64,000 nucleotides of DNA from positions 62,001 through 126,000 of the forward strand of contig NZ_QSNT01000006.1 of the NCBI RefSeq assembly GCF_009498525.1, written 5' to 3'. This DNA is from Rhizobium sp. ICMP 5592 (GTDB lineage: Bacteria; Pseudomonadota; Alphaproteobacteria; Rhizobiales; Rhizobiaceae). The stretch's first letter is position 1. Each line of letters starts with the position of its first letter. Position numbers and translations under genes: made by a program. This document shows positions 17,729-26,188 of this stretch, piece by piece. The notes beneath the pieces are model-generated. The model worked only from the letters and a program-made list of their open reading frames with translations. It made no database searches and had not been told where the DNA came from.

Positions 17729-18109
17729 ATGGCGAAGGTTGAGATCCTGACGGGTGCCGAGCGACAACGTCGATGGTCGACGGAACTGAAGCTTTCGATA
17801 TTGCAAGAAGCGTTCAGCGCGGATGGCACCGTTTCGGATGTAGCGCGCCGGCACGACGTTCTTCCGCAGCAGATTTACGCCTGGCGAAAGAAGCTCTTGC
17901 CACCCGAATCTCCCCAGACCGCATCGTTCATCCCGGTATCGCTTATCGGAGCGTCGGAGAGCGTGAGTGACAGCTCCAAAAGGAGCAGTGCGCGGTCGAG
18001 ATGCAAAGACATTGAAATCGTCCTGAGGAATGGCCGCTTACTGAGAATTGCAGCGGACATGGATCTCGAAGTGCTATCGTCACTGGTCGCTTGTGTGGAG
18101 GCGGCATGA
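17729..18109 (+). CDS. tnpA: IS66 accessory protein TnpA (helix-turn-helix)
   Basis: A 126-residue first ORF of IS66. The N-terminal helix-turn-helix (ELKLSILQEAFSADGTVSDV, then ARRHDVLPQQIYAWRKK) is the usual DNA-binding part of these proteins; the C-terminal about 50 residues (IEIVLRNGRLLRIAADMDLE) are also typical. Its TGA overlaps the tnpB ATG. It is required together with TnpB and TnpC for transposition of IS66 elements. The gene looks intact. Confidence 0.85.
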   Translation: MAKVEILTGAERQRRWSTELKLSILQEAFSADGTVSDVARRHDVLPQQIYAWRKKLLPPESPQTASFIPVSLIGASESVSDSSKRSSARSRCKDIEIVLRNGRLLRIAADMDLEVLSSLVACVEAA

Positions 18110-18453
18110 TCGGGCCTTCGGGGAATGTGCGGGTTTATCTGGCCTGCGGGGTGACCGACATGCGGCGTGGCATTGATGGACTGTCGGCGCTTGTCGAGAC
18201 GGCTATCAAGGAGGTGCCGGGCTCCGGCGCAATCTTCGGCTTCCGCGGAAAACGCGCTGATCGGATCAAACTTTTATGGTGGGATGGCCAAGGGTTCTGC
18301 CTGTTTTACAAAATTTTGGAACGCGGATACTTTCCCTGGCCGACGGCGAAAGATGGGGTTGCGCATCTGACGCAAGCTCAGTTGTCGATGCTTGTTGAGG
18401 GGATCGACTGGCGCCGACCTGCGTGGACTTCCGCTCCCGGTCGAACGGGTTAA
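18106..18453 (+). CDS. tnpB: IS66 accessory protein TnpB
   Basis: A 115-residue IS66 Orf2 protein. Motifs VYLACGVTDMRRGIDGLSAL, FGFRGKRADRIKLLWWDGQG and FCLFYKILERGYFPWP are hallmarks of the family. ATG 18106 overlaps the end of tnpA (ATGA). The product has no known enzymatic activity; it is needed for transposition in studied members. The gene seems intact, unlike the one-end remnant left of 17640. Confidence 0.88.
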   Translation: MIGPSGNVRVYLACGVTDMRRGIDGLSALVETAIKEVPGSGAIFGFRGKRADRIKLLWWDGQGFCLFYKILERGYFPWPTAKDGVAHLTQAQLSMLVEGIDWRRPAWTSAPGRTG

Positions 18454-19890
18454 AAGCTATATTTTGCAAGGACATCCGGAGCATACTGCTAGCGCTTCCG
18501 GCGCAAATCGGCTACGTATGCGGGTATGGAAACAACGCCGCTGGACAGTCAGGATGAGCTATCTGTTTTGCGCGCGCTCGTCGCTGAACAGGCGGCGAAA
18601 CTTGAGCGCCAAGAAGCCGAAGTCAGCAAGCGAGACTCCATTATCGGGCTCCTGCGCGCGCAGTTGGATTTGCTCCGCCATCGGCAGCATGGCGCTTCTT
18701 CGGAAAAGATCGACCGGAAGATCGAGCAATTTGAACTGATGCTGGAGGAGATCGAAGCCGCCCGCGCCGAGGCTGAGATGCGCTCCGGGAAAGCTCCTTT
18801 GCCGGGGTTGGACGACGCGCCGGACAAGCCGAAGCGCAAACCATTGCCCGATGGTCTTCCAACCGAAGAACTGGTCTATGCAGCACCCTGCAGTTGTCCG
18901 ACCTGTGGTGGCACATCGTTCCTGAAGGCCGCCGACAGGGTGGTCCAGGTGATGGAGCACGTGCCGGCGTCCGTCAAGATTGTCCGCCACGTCGAAAAGC
19001 GCATGATCTGCAGGGACTGCGATACGACGGTGGCAGGCGAAATGCCGACCTTGCCGATCGAGCGCGGCAAGCCCGGACCGGGGTTGCTGGCCCATATCAT
19101 GGTCGCCAAATTCGACGATCACATCCCGCTCTACCGTCTATCCGAGATGTACGACCGGCTGGGGATAGATATCTCCCGATCCGTGATGGCCGACTGGGTC
19201 GGCCGCGTGTCAGTTCTGCTGGCTCCTCTCATCTTGCTGATCAGAGTCCATATCGCGGCGGTCGACCGAATACATACGGACGATACCCCGGTCGATGTTC
19301 TCGACCCTGGGCGAGGAAAGACAAAAACCGGGCGGGTCTGGGTCTATGTCTTCGATGGCAGCGGCTATCAAGATCCCACTCCAAGAGCCATTGCCTACTA
19401 CTATAGCCCCGACCGCAAGGGCGCGCATCCAGCCGACCATCTCGCAAACTTCAGCGGCGTGATGCACGCGGATGGCTATGGTGGCTATAAGAAGCTTTAC
19501 GGCAACCAGATCGTTGAGGCCGCCTGCATGGCCCATGTGCGCCGCAAGTTCCACGATGTGATCAAGCTGAAGCCATCTCCAATCGCTGACGAAGCGCTGT
19601 CGCGCATCGGTGCGCTCTACGATATCGAGGATCGTATCCGCGGCATGCCGGCTGACGAGCGGCGCACACTGCGCCAGCAACACGCCAGGCCCCTTCTGGC
19701 AGACCTCAAGAGCTGGATCGAGGAAAAGCTGCAGGCGGTACCACAGAAGCAGAAGCTGGCTGAAGCGATGCGATATGCCCTCTCGCGATGGGCAGCGTTG
19801 AGCGTTTACATCGACGATGGCCGTGTCGAAATCGATAACAACATAGCTGAGCGAGCCATGCGTCCGCTTGGAATCGGAAGAAAAAATTCT

Positions 19891-19900
19891 TATGACCATT
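19891..19900 (+). repeat. Subterminal inverted repeat, IS110-type element, left copy
   Basis: TATGACCATT; the exact complement is at 21367-21376. It sits immediately after the last IS66 tnpC codons that still match the family. Confidence 0.7.
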
Positions 19901-20171
19901 ATCAAGTTTTGGGACGCACTTTAAAGCGCCACCCACCACGCAGGCAGCGTATAGCATTGCGTCACGGTCGGGATGGGTCAGAGCGCCCGGAATACTCGAC
20001 GGTTGCTCAAACTCTTGTCCTGGGATTGGCTACCCAATGGTGACGATGCGTCGGAAGGCTGCCTCGATCTGGCTGCGGACATAGGATAAACCCGTCCAAA
20101 TTTTTGCCCGAGGATTCCTTCTCCGCTCCCGACGCTCTGACCATTCCCGATCGCTGATTATGGGGTAGCTC
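19901..20171 (-). ncRNA. Candidate guide-RNA (seekRNA/bridge RNA) region of the IS110-type element
   Basis: About 270 bases between the transposase stop and the element end have no gene. Established knowledge: IS110/IS1111 elements encode a structured RNA in their longer non-coding end that selects the target; in IS1111-type members it lies downstream of the transposase, as here. I did not derive a fold or the guide loops, so the boundaries and the existence of the transcript are inference. Confidence 0.3.
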
Positions 20172-21293
20172 TCAAGAAGCTGGTGACATTGTTTCGACTT
20201 CAGTTTTGCGAGCAACATCCCATAGGAAGCCGACAAGCTCGCGAGCGACCGCGGTTATGGCCACGTTGCTCTTTTTACCTGATCCGACTAATTTGCGGTA
20301 TCGAGCGCTCAGCCGCACCTGGGCTTTCCAGGCGATGTCATTAATGGCCTGCGGGACGTCCGGGCGTCGCTTATGCATCCAGTTCCCAACCTTGGCCTGA
20401 ACGCGGTAGGACCAGGCAGCTTCGAAGAGCAAGGCGCGAAGGGCCGAGTTGCCTGTCTTCGTTATCCCGCGTGGTCGAACGGAACCGCCGCTTGAGTGCT
20501 CTCCAGGGACCAGTCCAAGGTATGCCATGAGCTTCCGGGGACTGTCGAAGCGAGAAAATATTCCGACCTCGGCGACTAGCGTTGCGGCAATGACCAAGCC
20601 TATGCCTTTGAAGGCCTGCAGGTTCATCACTGTACGTGCCAGGGACCATGTTTGAGAAATGACAGCGATCTGATCCTCCAACTCCTTTTTGCGGGCCTCG
20701 GCCTGTTCCAGTCTGTTCAGATAGCTTTGAAACGCGATCTGCTGCGCATGATGTTGGAAATGTCGGTTGCGTAGCCAGGTTCTATGCCTCGAGGTCCATG
20801 ACTTGGCTGAATACCGGAGGTCATGCTTTAACAAAAACAGTTGGATCAATGTTCGTGCTTTCCGCGCATCGTGAGACGCGACAGACCGGGCTCGCACTAG
20901 GTCACGCATCGCCTCGTGCACGACATCAGGAACCCAAACGAAGGTAAGTTCTCCGGCGCGCAACAGCCTTGCAAGCATCACGGCATCGCGAGTGTCGTTC
21001 TTCTGCCGATTGCCCGGTCGGACAGGGGTATGGCTTGGCGCGACTACCCGGCAAACAAACCCCAACGCCTCAATTTGCCGAAAGACGTTGTATCCACACG
21101 GCCCTGCCTCGTAAACAAACTCTACCCGTCCGTGCCTGCTCGAAAGTTTCTTTACAAGTTTGGAGATCGCGTCTGGCTCATTCGGAATCGCTCCGAATAG
21201 GCGGACCTCGCCAGAACGGCCAGCGTCTGCAATGGCAACGGAGACCGAGTCTTTGTGGACGTCCAACCCAATATATGCATCGTAGTCAGTCAT
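20172..21293 (-). CDS. IS110-family transposase (DEDD)
   Basis: A 373-residue transposase. The N-terminal RuvC-like DEDD domain shows YIGLDVHKDSVSVAIADAG, VYEAGPCGYNVFRQIEALGF and NDTRDAVMLARLL. The C-terminal Tnp_20 domain shows FKGIGLVIAATLVAEVGIF, then FDSPRKLMAYLGLVPGEHSS and the conserved serine region ITKTGNSALRALLFEAAWSY. The frame is open over the normal length, so the element may still be active. It is oriented against the IS66 it has interrupted. Confidence 0.9.
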   Translation of the reverse strand: MTDYDAYIGLDVHKDSVSVAIADAGRSGEVRLFGAIPNEPDAISKLVKKLSSRHGRVEFVYEAGPCGYNVFRQIEALGFVCRVVAPSHTPVRPGNRQKNDTRDAVMLARLLRAGELTFVWVPDVVHEAMRDLVRARSVASHDARKARTLIQLFLLKHDLRYSAKSWTSRHRTWLRNRHFQHHAQQIAFQSYLNRLEQAEARKKELEDQIAVISQTWSLARTVMNLQAFKGIGLVIAATLVAEVGIFSRFDSPRKLMAYLGLVPGEHSSGGSVRPRGITKTGNSALRALLFEAAWSYRVQAKVGNWMHKRRPDVPQAINDIAWKAQVRLSARYRKLVGSGKKSNVAITAVARELVGFLWDVARKTEVETMSPAS

Positions 21294-21366
21294 GACGAAT
21301 CCATCCTCTTATCGGCCGAAATGGCACCAGGCTATGCTGCGCTCAACGAACGACATCGCAAGGAGG

Positions 21367-21376
21367 AATGGTCATA
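21367..21376 (-). repeat. Subterminal inverted repeat, IS110-type element, right copy
   Basis: AATGGTCATA, the exact complement of the repeat at 19891-19900. Five bases later the IS66 tnpC reading frame resumes. Confidence 0.7.
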
Positions 21377-21581
21377 GCATCTGGCTCTTCGCCGGGTCAG
21401 ACAAGGGCGGTGAGCGCATCGCTAACATTCTGACTATCATCGAGACTGCCAAACTCCATGGCCACAATCCGGAGGTCTATCTCACAGACGTCCTGAGCCG
21501 GATCCCGAGCCATCCCAAGGATCGGCTCCAGGAACTGCTGCCGTGGCAGTGGGTGCCGGCGAAAGACCGATACGAGGCTGC

Positions 21582-21890
21582 ATGATGGCACGCTCGAGGT
21601 TCATCTACACGCTCAAAGAAGTCGCCGTCATGATCGGCGAGAACCTTGAACTGCTCGAGGAAGTCACCGCCAACTCGGACAATATCGCCGAGGGCGAATT
21701 GGTATATGTCCGCGATGGCAGTGAAGATGGCACAAAAGGCCTGACCGAAAATGGAATTGGCGACCTTCGAGATCTCCTGGCCGACATACGAACGTGGGAT
21801 GGTGGAATCCGCCAGTTCCTCGTCGATGAACAATGCGATCCCGAGGTGATCGAGCGCGTCATGGCAGATGAGCTAAGCCGCAAGTCCTAA
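21582..21890 (+). CDS. Fourth ORF of the IS66 element, unknown function
   Basis: A 102-residue acidic protein starting MMARSRFIYTLKEVAVMIGE. Its ATG overlaps the tnpC stop (ATGA), so it was translationally coupled to tnpC before the IS110-type element was inserted. It lies inside the right terminal repeat and belongs to the IS66 element. It has no membrane segment; sequence such as RDLLADIRTWDGGIRQFLVD suggests a helical soluble protein. I do not know a function for it. Confidence 0.65.
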   Translation: MMARSRFIYTLKEVAVMIGENLELLEEVTANSDNIAEGELVYVRDGSEDGTKGLTENGIGDLRDLLADIRTWDGGIRQFLVDEQCDPEVIERVMADELSRKS

Positions 21891-21972
21891 ACCGCGCCTC
21901 GTAGACGCAAAAAATGCATTCGCCGGACGCTCACGATTGGACGGCCCTCACCGGGGGGCTTAATCGCGACAC

Positions 21973-22043
21973 GCCGTCTTCGAGGAACAGGCACAAGGAA
22001 GGCCATCGGCTTAAACCATACCGAAAGGCTGCCGCCAGATCGC
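21973..22043 (-). pseudogene. IS66 tnpC internal fragment
   Basis: On the minus strand the bases read GDLAAAFRYGLSRW followed by a short stretch to FLEDG, which is the region just before the last catalytic Glu of IS66 TnpC proteins. No further tnpC sequence flanks it. It is a relic of another IS66 copy, and it lies just outside the right end of the interrupted element. Confidence 0.6.
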
Positions 22044-22049
22044 CTTTGT

Positions 22050-22112
22050 GTTGGTTTCCACGCGGAACTGAGCCGGTGCGCCTAACCGGCTCAGTTCCGC
22101 GTGGAAACCAAC
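22050..22112. repeat. 28-bp perfect palindrome with 7-nt loop
   Basis: Arms 22050-22077 and 22085-22112 are exact complements around the loop GCGCCTA. The arms include TTTCCACGCGGAACTGAGCC. No T-run follows on either strand, so it does not look like a terminator. It lies between IS fragments and may be two abutted ends of a small mobile element. Confidence 0.8.
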
Positions 22113-22122
22113 AATCTATCAT

Positions 22123-22203
22123 GAGTTCCGGCCGCACAGCGCCATCGGCAACAAGGTGCCGATTTCGCTCATGAACGGCTCATCGGCATCCCCGCCGAAG
22201 TGA
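22123..22203 (+). pseudogene. IS3-family transposase C-terminal fragment
   Basis: The plus strand reads EFRPHSAIGNKVPISLMNG, then SSASPP and a stop at 22201-22203. This is the usual end of IS3-family OrfB transposases (RPHSAIG-type motif). Nothing of the upstream catalytic core is present. It is a short relic marking another past insertion at this spot. Confidence 0.6.
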
Positions 22204-22267
22204 GCCTCAACCCCAGAAAATTCCAGCTCCCGCCGACCTAAATTCGGTTTGCACCTCAAGCGGACAT

Positions 22268-23335
22268 TCACCTCGCAGCGAAATAATCGCCATGCTCGCC
22301 GACGATAAATTCTTCATATGAAAGCGGTCCGGAAAATTCGATTCCACCATCAGCGTGAACATAAGGTAAAAGATGGCGGATGCAGAAGCCTTCAGTCTTT
22401 AGGAAGCCCCACATGTTCTTTACTGTCTCTTTATACTCGTCTGACCCATGAGCGAAACTATACCCAGACCACTCAAAGATAATACGCAGATTAGGTGAAT
22501 TCCTTATCGTGCTCCGCGCGCCCGCGATAACATAAGGCTCGGCAGCTTCGACATCGCAATGAAGCAAATCCACCTTATTGGCTTTTAGAACGTCGTCTAG
22601 TGCCAACGTTTTCGTTCTAAACGTATTCATGATCCCTTTAGCTGGCACCCATCTACCATCAGAATCAAGAATAGGCGCTATGGATTCCGCCGACCAAAAG
22701 CCGTCTCCGAGAGACGCTTTCTCGTCGTTATCAAATTCTAGATGTCCTCCACCGGCGAACTGATAATCGAAAAAAAACGCTAGATCAGAACCGGTATTGC
22801 CGTAGACAGCGCGATTGAAAGCTGTCGTCCTGTTGGGAATACCTGCGTACATTATCGTTTTCAACAGGACAGCAAAAACTACAGGGTTTGCTTCGAAAGA
22901 GAAAACCTTTCCTTCGTTACCAACTATTATCCCCCCAAGGCTTGTGTAATAGCCAAAATTAGCACCTACGTTCACATAGGTCTGCCCATATTTAAGAGAC
23001 TCTTGAACTAGTCGCGTTGTCCAAGGCTCGTGAATCCCATCGCGTATTATTCCTACTGCTACGTCTACGTTGTAGCCTGGCACAACTACATGGCCGCCCC
23101 ATTTCGTCTTTACCAGACACAGATCTCGTCCTAAATAGGTCGTGTGAGTATTATCTAGGTTAGAACGAAGCTCATCCAGCTTGGCATCGATTTTGTCGAT
23201 AAGAGCGTTTTCCGTTTGGAAATACTTACGCTCACGTCCTGCAAATTTAGCGACATCTTTGTTCTTGGAAAGAAGATTTTTTATTTTCGTTGTTGTCGCA
23301 GTAAATCCTCTAATCATTACAACGCTCACTCTCAA
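22268..23335 (-). CDS. FkbM-family methyltransferase
   Basis: A 355-residue SAM methyltransferase. Motif I is TYVNVGANFGYYTSLGG near residues 131-147, an acidic residue ends the next strand (FSFEANP), and LLHCDVEAAEPYVIAGA (about 271-287) is the FkbM signature region. FkbM enzymes O-methylate sugars or similar acceptors. It lies 15 bp after an ABC exporter ATPase gene and thus belongs to the polysaccharide cluster; it probably methylates a hydroxyl of the exported glycan. ATG 23317 (MIRGFT) is an alternative start. Confidence 0.8.
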   Translation of the reverse strand: MRVSVVMIRGFTATTTKIKNLLSKNKDVAKFAGRERKYFQTENALIDKIDAKLDELRSNLDNTHTTYLGRDLCLVKTKWGGHVVVPGYNVDVAVGIIRDGIHEPWTTRLVQESLKYGQTYVNVGANFGYYTSLGGIIVGNEGKVFSFEANPVVFAVLLKTIMYAGIPNRTTAFNRAVYGNTGSDLAFFFDYQFAGGGHLEFDNDEKASLGDGFWSAESIAPILDSDGRWVPAKGIMNTFRTKTLALDDVLKANKVDLLHCDVEAAEPYVIAGARSTIRNSPNLRIIFEWSGYSFAHGSDEYKETVKNMWGFLKTEGFCIRHLLPYVHADGGIEFSGPLSYEEFIVGEHGDYFAAR

Positions 23336-23350
23336 ATACTTTTTCCAAAA

Positions 23351-24100
23351 TCAAAGAATTACTACGTTTTTAAGTTTATTGCCCAAGTTACTGAGGGTAC
23401 TTTGATCTGAAACAATTTTCCCGTTGATTAACTTTATCGTCCGACTTGTCATCTTTTCCAGAAGCTCTGCATTGTGAGAGGCGAAAAGAAACCCTTCGTT
23501 TTTTTTGATATATTGTTCAAGGCGGCTATTCGCTTTTTCCTGAAAGGATTGATCGGCTACGCCAATCCATTCATCCAGCAGCAAAATATCTGCAGGCTCC
23601 ACGGTGCTCATTGCAAATTGCAGGCGGCTTTGCATGCCCGGGGAGTATGTGCCAAGGGGCATGTCGAAGAATGCACCGAGTTCCGCGAACTCCGCAACGT
23701 CGGAAATATATTCTTCCTTGGAAATACTCTTAATTCCAAGCAAAGCATAGCGCATTACCACATTCTGGCGTCCGGTGAGGGCAGGAACGGTTCCTGCTCC
23801 GATCGTCAGTAGCGAGCGAATCGAACCGTGAACCTCCACCGAGCCTTCGACCGCAGGAAGCATCCCGCCAATGAGCTTTAGAAGAGTGGTTTTCCCGTTC
23901 CCATTCCCCCCGACAATTCCAACTCGTTCGCCGCGGCGTACCTCCAGTGAGATTTTATCAAGCGCCCTTAAGGCCAAAGAACCATTACTCTTACGCACAA
24001 TACGGCTGTCTTCCATCGCGGCGCTTGCTTTTACGCCCCTCAGGGGAATTTCCACGGTCGCATTTACAACGCGAACAACGACATCATGATCGTCGATCAT
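23351..24100 (-). CDS. ABC exporter ATP-binding protein, Wzt/TagH-type without C-terminal domain
   Basis: About 249 residues. Walker A GGNGNGKTTLLK, signature YSPGMQSRLQF and Walker B ADILLLDEW are present. It ends soon after the ATPase core, so it lacks the glycan-binding C-terminal domain present in the second ATPase of this cluster (32710-33927). ATG 24100 lies one base after the permease stop; a longer frame to 24124 would overlap the permease. With that permease it forms an exporter for a surface polysaccharide or another glycolipid. Confidence 0.85.
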   Translation of the reverse strand: MIDDHDVVVRVVNATVEIPLRGVKASAAMEDSRIVRKSNGSLALRALDKISLEVRRGERVGIVGGNGNGKTTLLKLIGGMLPAVEGSVEVHGSIRSLLTIGAGTVPALTGRQNVVMRYALLGIKSISKEEYISDVAEFAELGAFFDMPLGTYSPGMQSRLQFAMSTVEPADILLLDEWIGVADQSFQEKANSRLEQYIKKNEGFLFASHNAELLEKMTSRTIKLINGKIVSDQSTLSNLGNKLKNVVIL

Positions 24101-24101
24101 T

Positions 24102-24920
24102 TTATGCCATCCATCGATAAACAACTAAATTTCTATTCGCTGGGAAAAGGAAATAGGACAAACAGATACCCACCGCGATCAATCCCACGCAAACGAGACT
24201 AGAAGTCATTGGAAAAACGCCTTGCGTTATTGGCGCACGCGCGACTTCAATGACATGATAAACAGGATTGAAGTCGATGACCCATTTGTGGGATTGGATT
24301 CGATCGGGCGCCCAAAGTATTGGCGTAATAAGGTACACTGCAAACAATATCTGCGGCAAAAATCCACGAAATAGACGAATTCGATCGAATAAATAAGAGA
24401 GCGGAAGAGACCAGCTAATTAAAACGAATGTCAACAACACCAACCCGAAGCAGAAAGCCAAATAGTTAGCACCAATTATAATTTCTGGGTTAATAAAAAC
24501 TATTATTATGAATGACGCAGATAGCTTTAGAAGTAAGGCAATAACAAAATCATACGTAGATATCAGATTGCTAATGCAACCTGAAACATTGGGAAAGGAA
24601 AGATACCTAGTAGCTTTCTCATTCGAATAAGATATATCTGATATAAATATAGACACACCCTGCCAAATAGAAAAAGAAACTGAAAAAAATGGAATGAAAG
24701 ATACCAAAGGCTCGTGAAATACGAGACCCATGACTGAACCCAACAGCAACACATGAATAAGCACCGATATGAAAGGCGCAATTAATCCTAATCCCGAGTT
24801 TCGTTTGTTCTCGGCAATATCCGCCAAATGGAGCTGCCATGCTAAATGGCGTTGTGATACCAAAATACGCAGATCGGTAAAGAAATCCCGCTCAACCCAC
24901 CGCCATTCATTGCCTTTCAT
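24102..24920 (-). CDS. ABC-2-type polysaccharide export permease, Wzm-like
   Basis: A 272-residue inner-membrane protein with six hydrophobic segments between about residues 40 and 265, the plan of ABC-2/Wzm/KpsM permeases (FFTDLRILVSQRHLAWQLHL at the N-terminal side; PQILFAVYLITPILW). It overlaps the upstream glycosyltransferase gene by 4 bp and is followed directly by its ATPase gene. The DNA here is markedly AT-rich compared with the right half of the window, which suggests acquisition by transfer. Confidence 0.82.
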   Translation of the reverse strand: MKGNEWRWVERDFFTDLRILVSQRHLAWQLHLADIAENKRNSGLGLIAPFISVLIHVLLLGSVMGLVFHEPLVSFIPFFSVSFSIWQGVSIFISDISYSNEKATRYLSFPNVSGCISNLISTYDFVIALLLKLSASFIIIVFINPEIIIGANYLAFCFGLVLLTFVLISWSLPLSYLFDRIRLFRGFLPQILFAVYLITPILWAPDRIQSHKWVIDFNPVYHVIEVARAPITQGVFPMTSSLVCVGLIAVGICLSYFLFPANRNLVVYRWMA

Positions 24921-26188
24921 TGACGCAATTTCTCCTGCAAAAGGCGTTTCGCCGCAGCGAAATAGGCGGCAGCTCTATGCTCTACACTATATTTTTCCAA
25001 GTAGAAGGTTCGGGCCTCGACGCGGCCGGGGATGTCGGCTTCGCGCTTGATTAGTTTCTGAGCTAGCTCTATGTGATTTCCAACTTCAAAAAATGTAACT
25101 GCACCAGGTTGGTAGCGATCCAATTCACTGAAGCACTTTGTATGCGAACAATACAACGGGCGCCCCATATCGAGCGCTAAAGCCGCGGGGCCTGATGAGG
25201 TCTGGCCGACCTCGGCATACGGCAGAATTACAGCGTCGCACGCTAACATAACTTCGTTAAATTCATCGTTATCGAGTGAGCCACAAAAATGAACGCGACC
25301 TTTTATTTTGCGTTGCTTTTTGATTTCTTTGATCAATTTCGTGATGTAGGGCTGCTCGACGTTTCCCTTCTCGACACCTTCAGGATGCAAACCGCCGACA
25401 ACAAGTAGATGATGATCAGCAGGCAGATTACCCAACGCTCTAATAGCCACTTCAATCCCTTTATACTGGGATAAAAAGCCGAAACAACCCAGCACCACCC
25501 CCGACTTTATGTTTAATCGCTCCGAAACTTCGGTCTTGGCAACGTCATGATCCATTCGCTGACGCACTTGCTTGCTTACAAATGCGAGAGGCTGGTGAGT
25601 TATGGTGTCACTCGGTATGCCCAGCAATGCAAAGTTCTTCGCTTCTCTTGCTGTTTGCACAATATGTTGAAATTTTCTTGGGTTCTTTCGAACTTTCGCG
25701 AACAATCTATTGAAGACGTAATTTCCACGCCAATCGCGAAGGTAGTGCAGTAAGCCATTCCGACTAAGCTGAAACCGCGCGGCGTCTAACGGCGGAGCAG
25801 TATGATATGTTAATATCACTTTCTTGCTTCGTCTGATGATCGCCTTAAGATTGCGCCAAATCTGACTAGGCGTAAAACCGAAAAGTCCTGGTTCAAGCTG
25901 AATATTCACAATATCGGCCTGATCAACTTTTAGGAGTATCTCTTTAAACTCAATGATAGCAGCTTTTCTCGCATACGGAGATTGGGATCTCAAGAGATCA
26001 ACTGGCAACGCTGCGATTTCGATATCGAAGTCAATCTGATCCCGCAAAGGTAGTTCGAGAAACTCCACATATTGCGCTATTCCACAGGCTCTTTTGTAGC
26101 TTGAGATCACCAGAAACTTCGGCACTCTAACCGCAAGATTAATCTGCGACGTAATATTTTTCTGCTCCACGAAACACCCTGCTGGCAA
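24917..26188 (-). CDS. GT4-like glycosyltransferase
   Basis: A 423-residue GT-B glycosyltransferase. The C-terminal half shows LGCFGFLSQYKGIEVAIRAL, the donor-domain start, and a variant of the E-x7-E region (VILPYAEVGQTSSGPAALAL). The N-terminus (VISSYKRACGIAQYVEFLE) resembles the third domain of the 1226-residue protein encoded at 27731-31411 (TYNQRCGIATYSNHLL), so the two may be related by duplication. It starts the operon with permease, ATPase and FkbM genes. Confidence 0.75.
   Translation of the reverse strand: MPAGCFVEQKNITSQINLAVRVPKFLVISSYKRACGIAQYVEFLELPLRDQIDFDIEIAALPVDLLRSQSPYARKAAIIEFKEILLKVDQADIVNIQLEPGLFGFTPSQIWRNLKAIIRRSKKVILTYHTAPPLDAARFQLSRNGLLHYLRDWRGNYVFNRLFAKVRKNPRKFQHIVQTAREAKNFALLGIPSDTITHQPLAFVSKQVRQRMDHDVAKTEVSERLNIKSGVVLGCFGFLSQYKGIEVAIRALGNLPADHHLLVVGGLHPEGVEKGNVEQPYITKLIKEIKKQRKIKGRVHFCGSLDNDEFNEVMLACDAVILPYAEVGQTSSGPAALALDMGRPLYCSHTKCFSELDRYQPGAVTFFEVGNHIELAQKLIKREADIPGRVEARTFYLEKYSVEHRAAAYFAAAKRLLQEKLRQ

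Larger units (their letters stand above)
19889..21381 (-). mobile_element. IS110-family (IS1111-like) insertion inside IS66 tnpC
   Basis: The interruption of tnpC is about 1.49 kb and contains one DEDD transposase on the minus strand. Close to both ends lies a perfect 10-bp inverted repeat, TATGACCATT (19891-19900 and complement at 21367-21376), a few bases inside the junctions, as known for the IS1111 subgroup. The non-coding part downstream of the transposase (about 280 bases) is much longer than the part upstream (about 90 bases), also the IS1111 layout. The exact ends cannot be fixed to the base by eye. Confidence 0.75.
18526..21585 (+). pseudogene. tnpC: IS66 transposase tnpC split by an IS110-type element
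   Basis: The frame from 18526 encodes the coiled-coil, the zinc-binding region (CSCPTCGGTSF, CRDCDTTV) and the DDE core (HTDDTPVDVL, HADGYGGYKKL, IDNNIAERAMRP), then reads RPLGIGRKNS at about 19890 and continues into foreign sequence, ending at 20043. The lost C-terminus resumes at about 21382: WLFAGSDKGGERIANILTII to the stop at 21583-21585 (PWQWVPAKDRYEAA). The interruption removes roughly the last 70 residues, so the transposase is probably inactive. Confidence 0.85.
17640..21934 (+). mobile_element. IS66-family element, interrupted by an IS110-type insertion
   Basis: Terminal inverted repeats are visible: GTGAGCGTCCGG at 17640 and its complement ending at 21934, with partial similarity continuing for about ten bases. 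Gene order is tnpA, tnpB, tnpC and a fourth small ORF. Without the inserted element (about 1.49 kb) its length is about 2.8 kb, normal for IS66. The eight bases outside the two ends (ATTGAGCT and GATTGGAC) are not a duplication, and the right flank does not continue the interrupted tnpB, so a deletion or rearrangement followed insertion. Confidence 0.8.
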
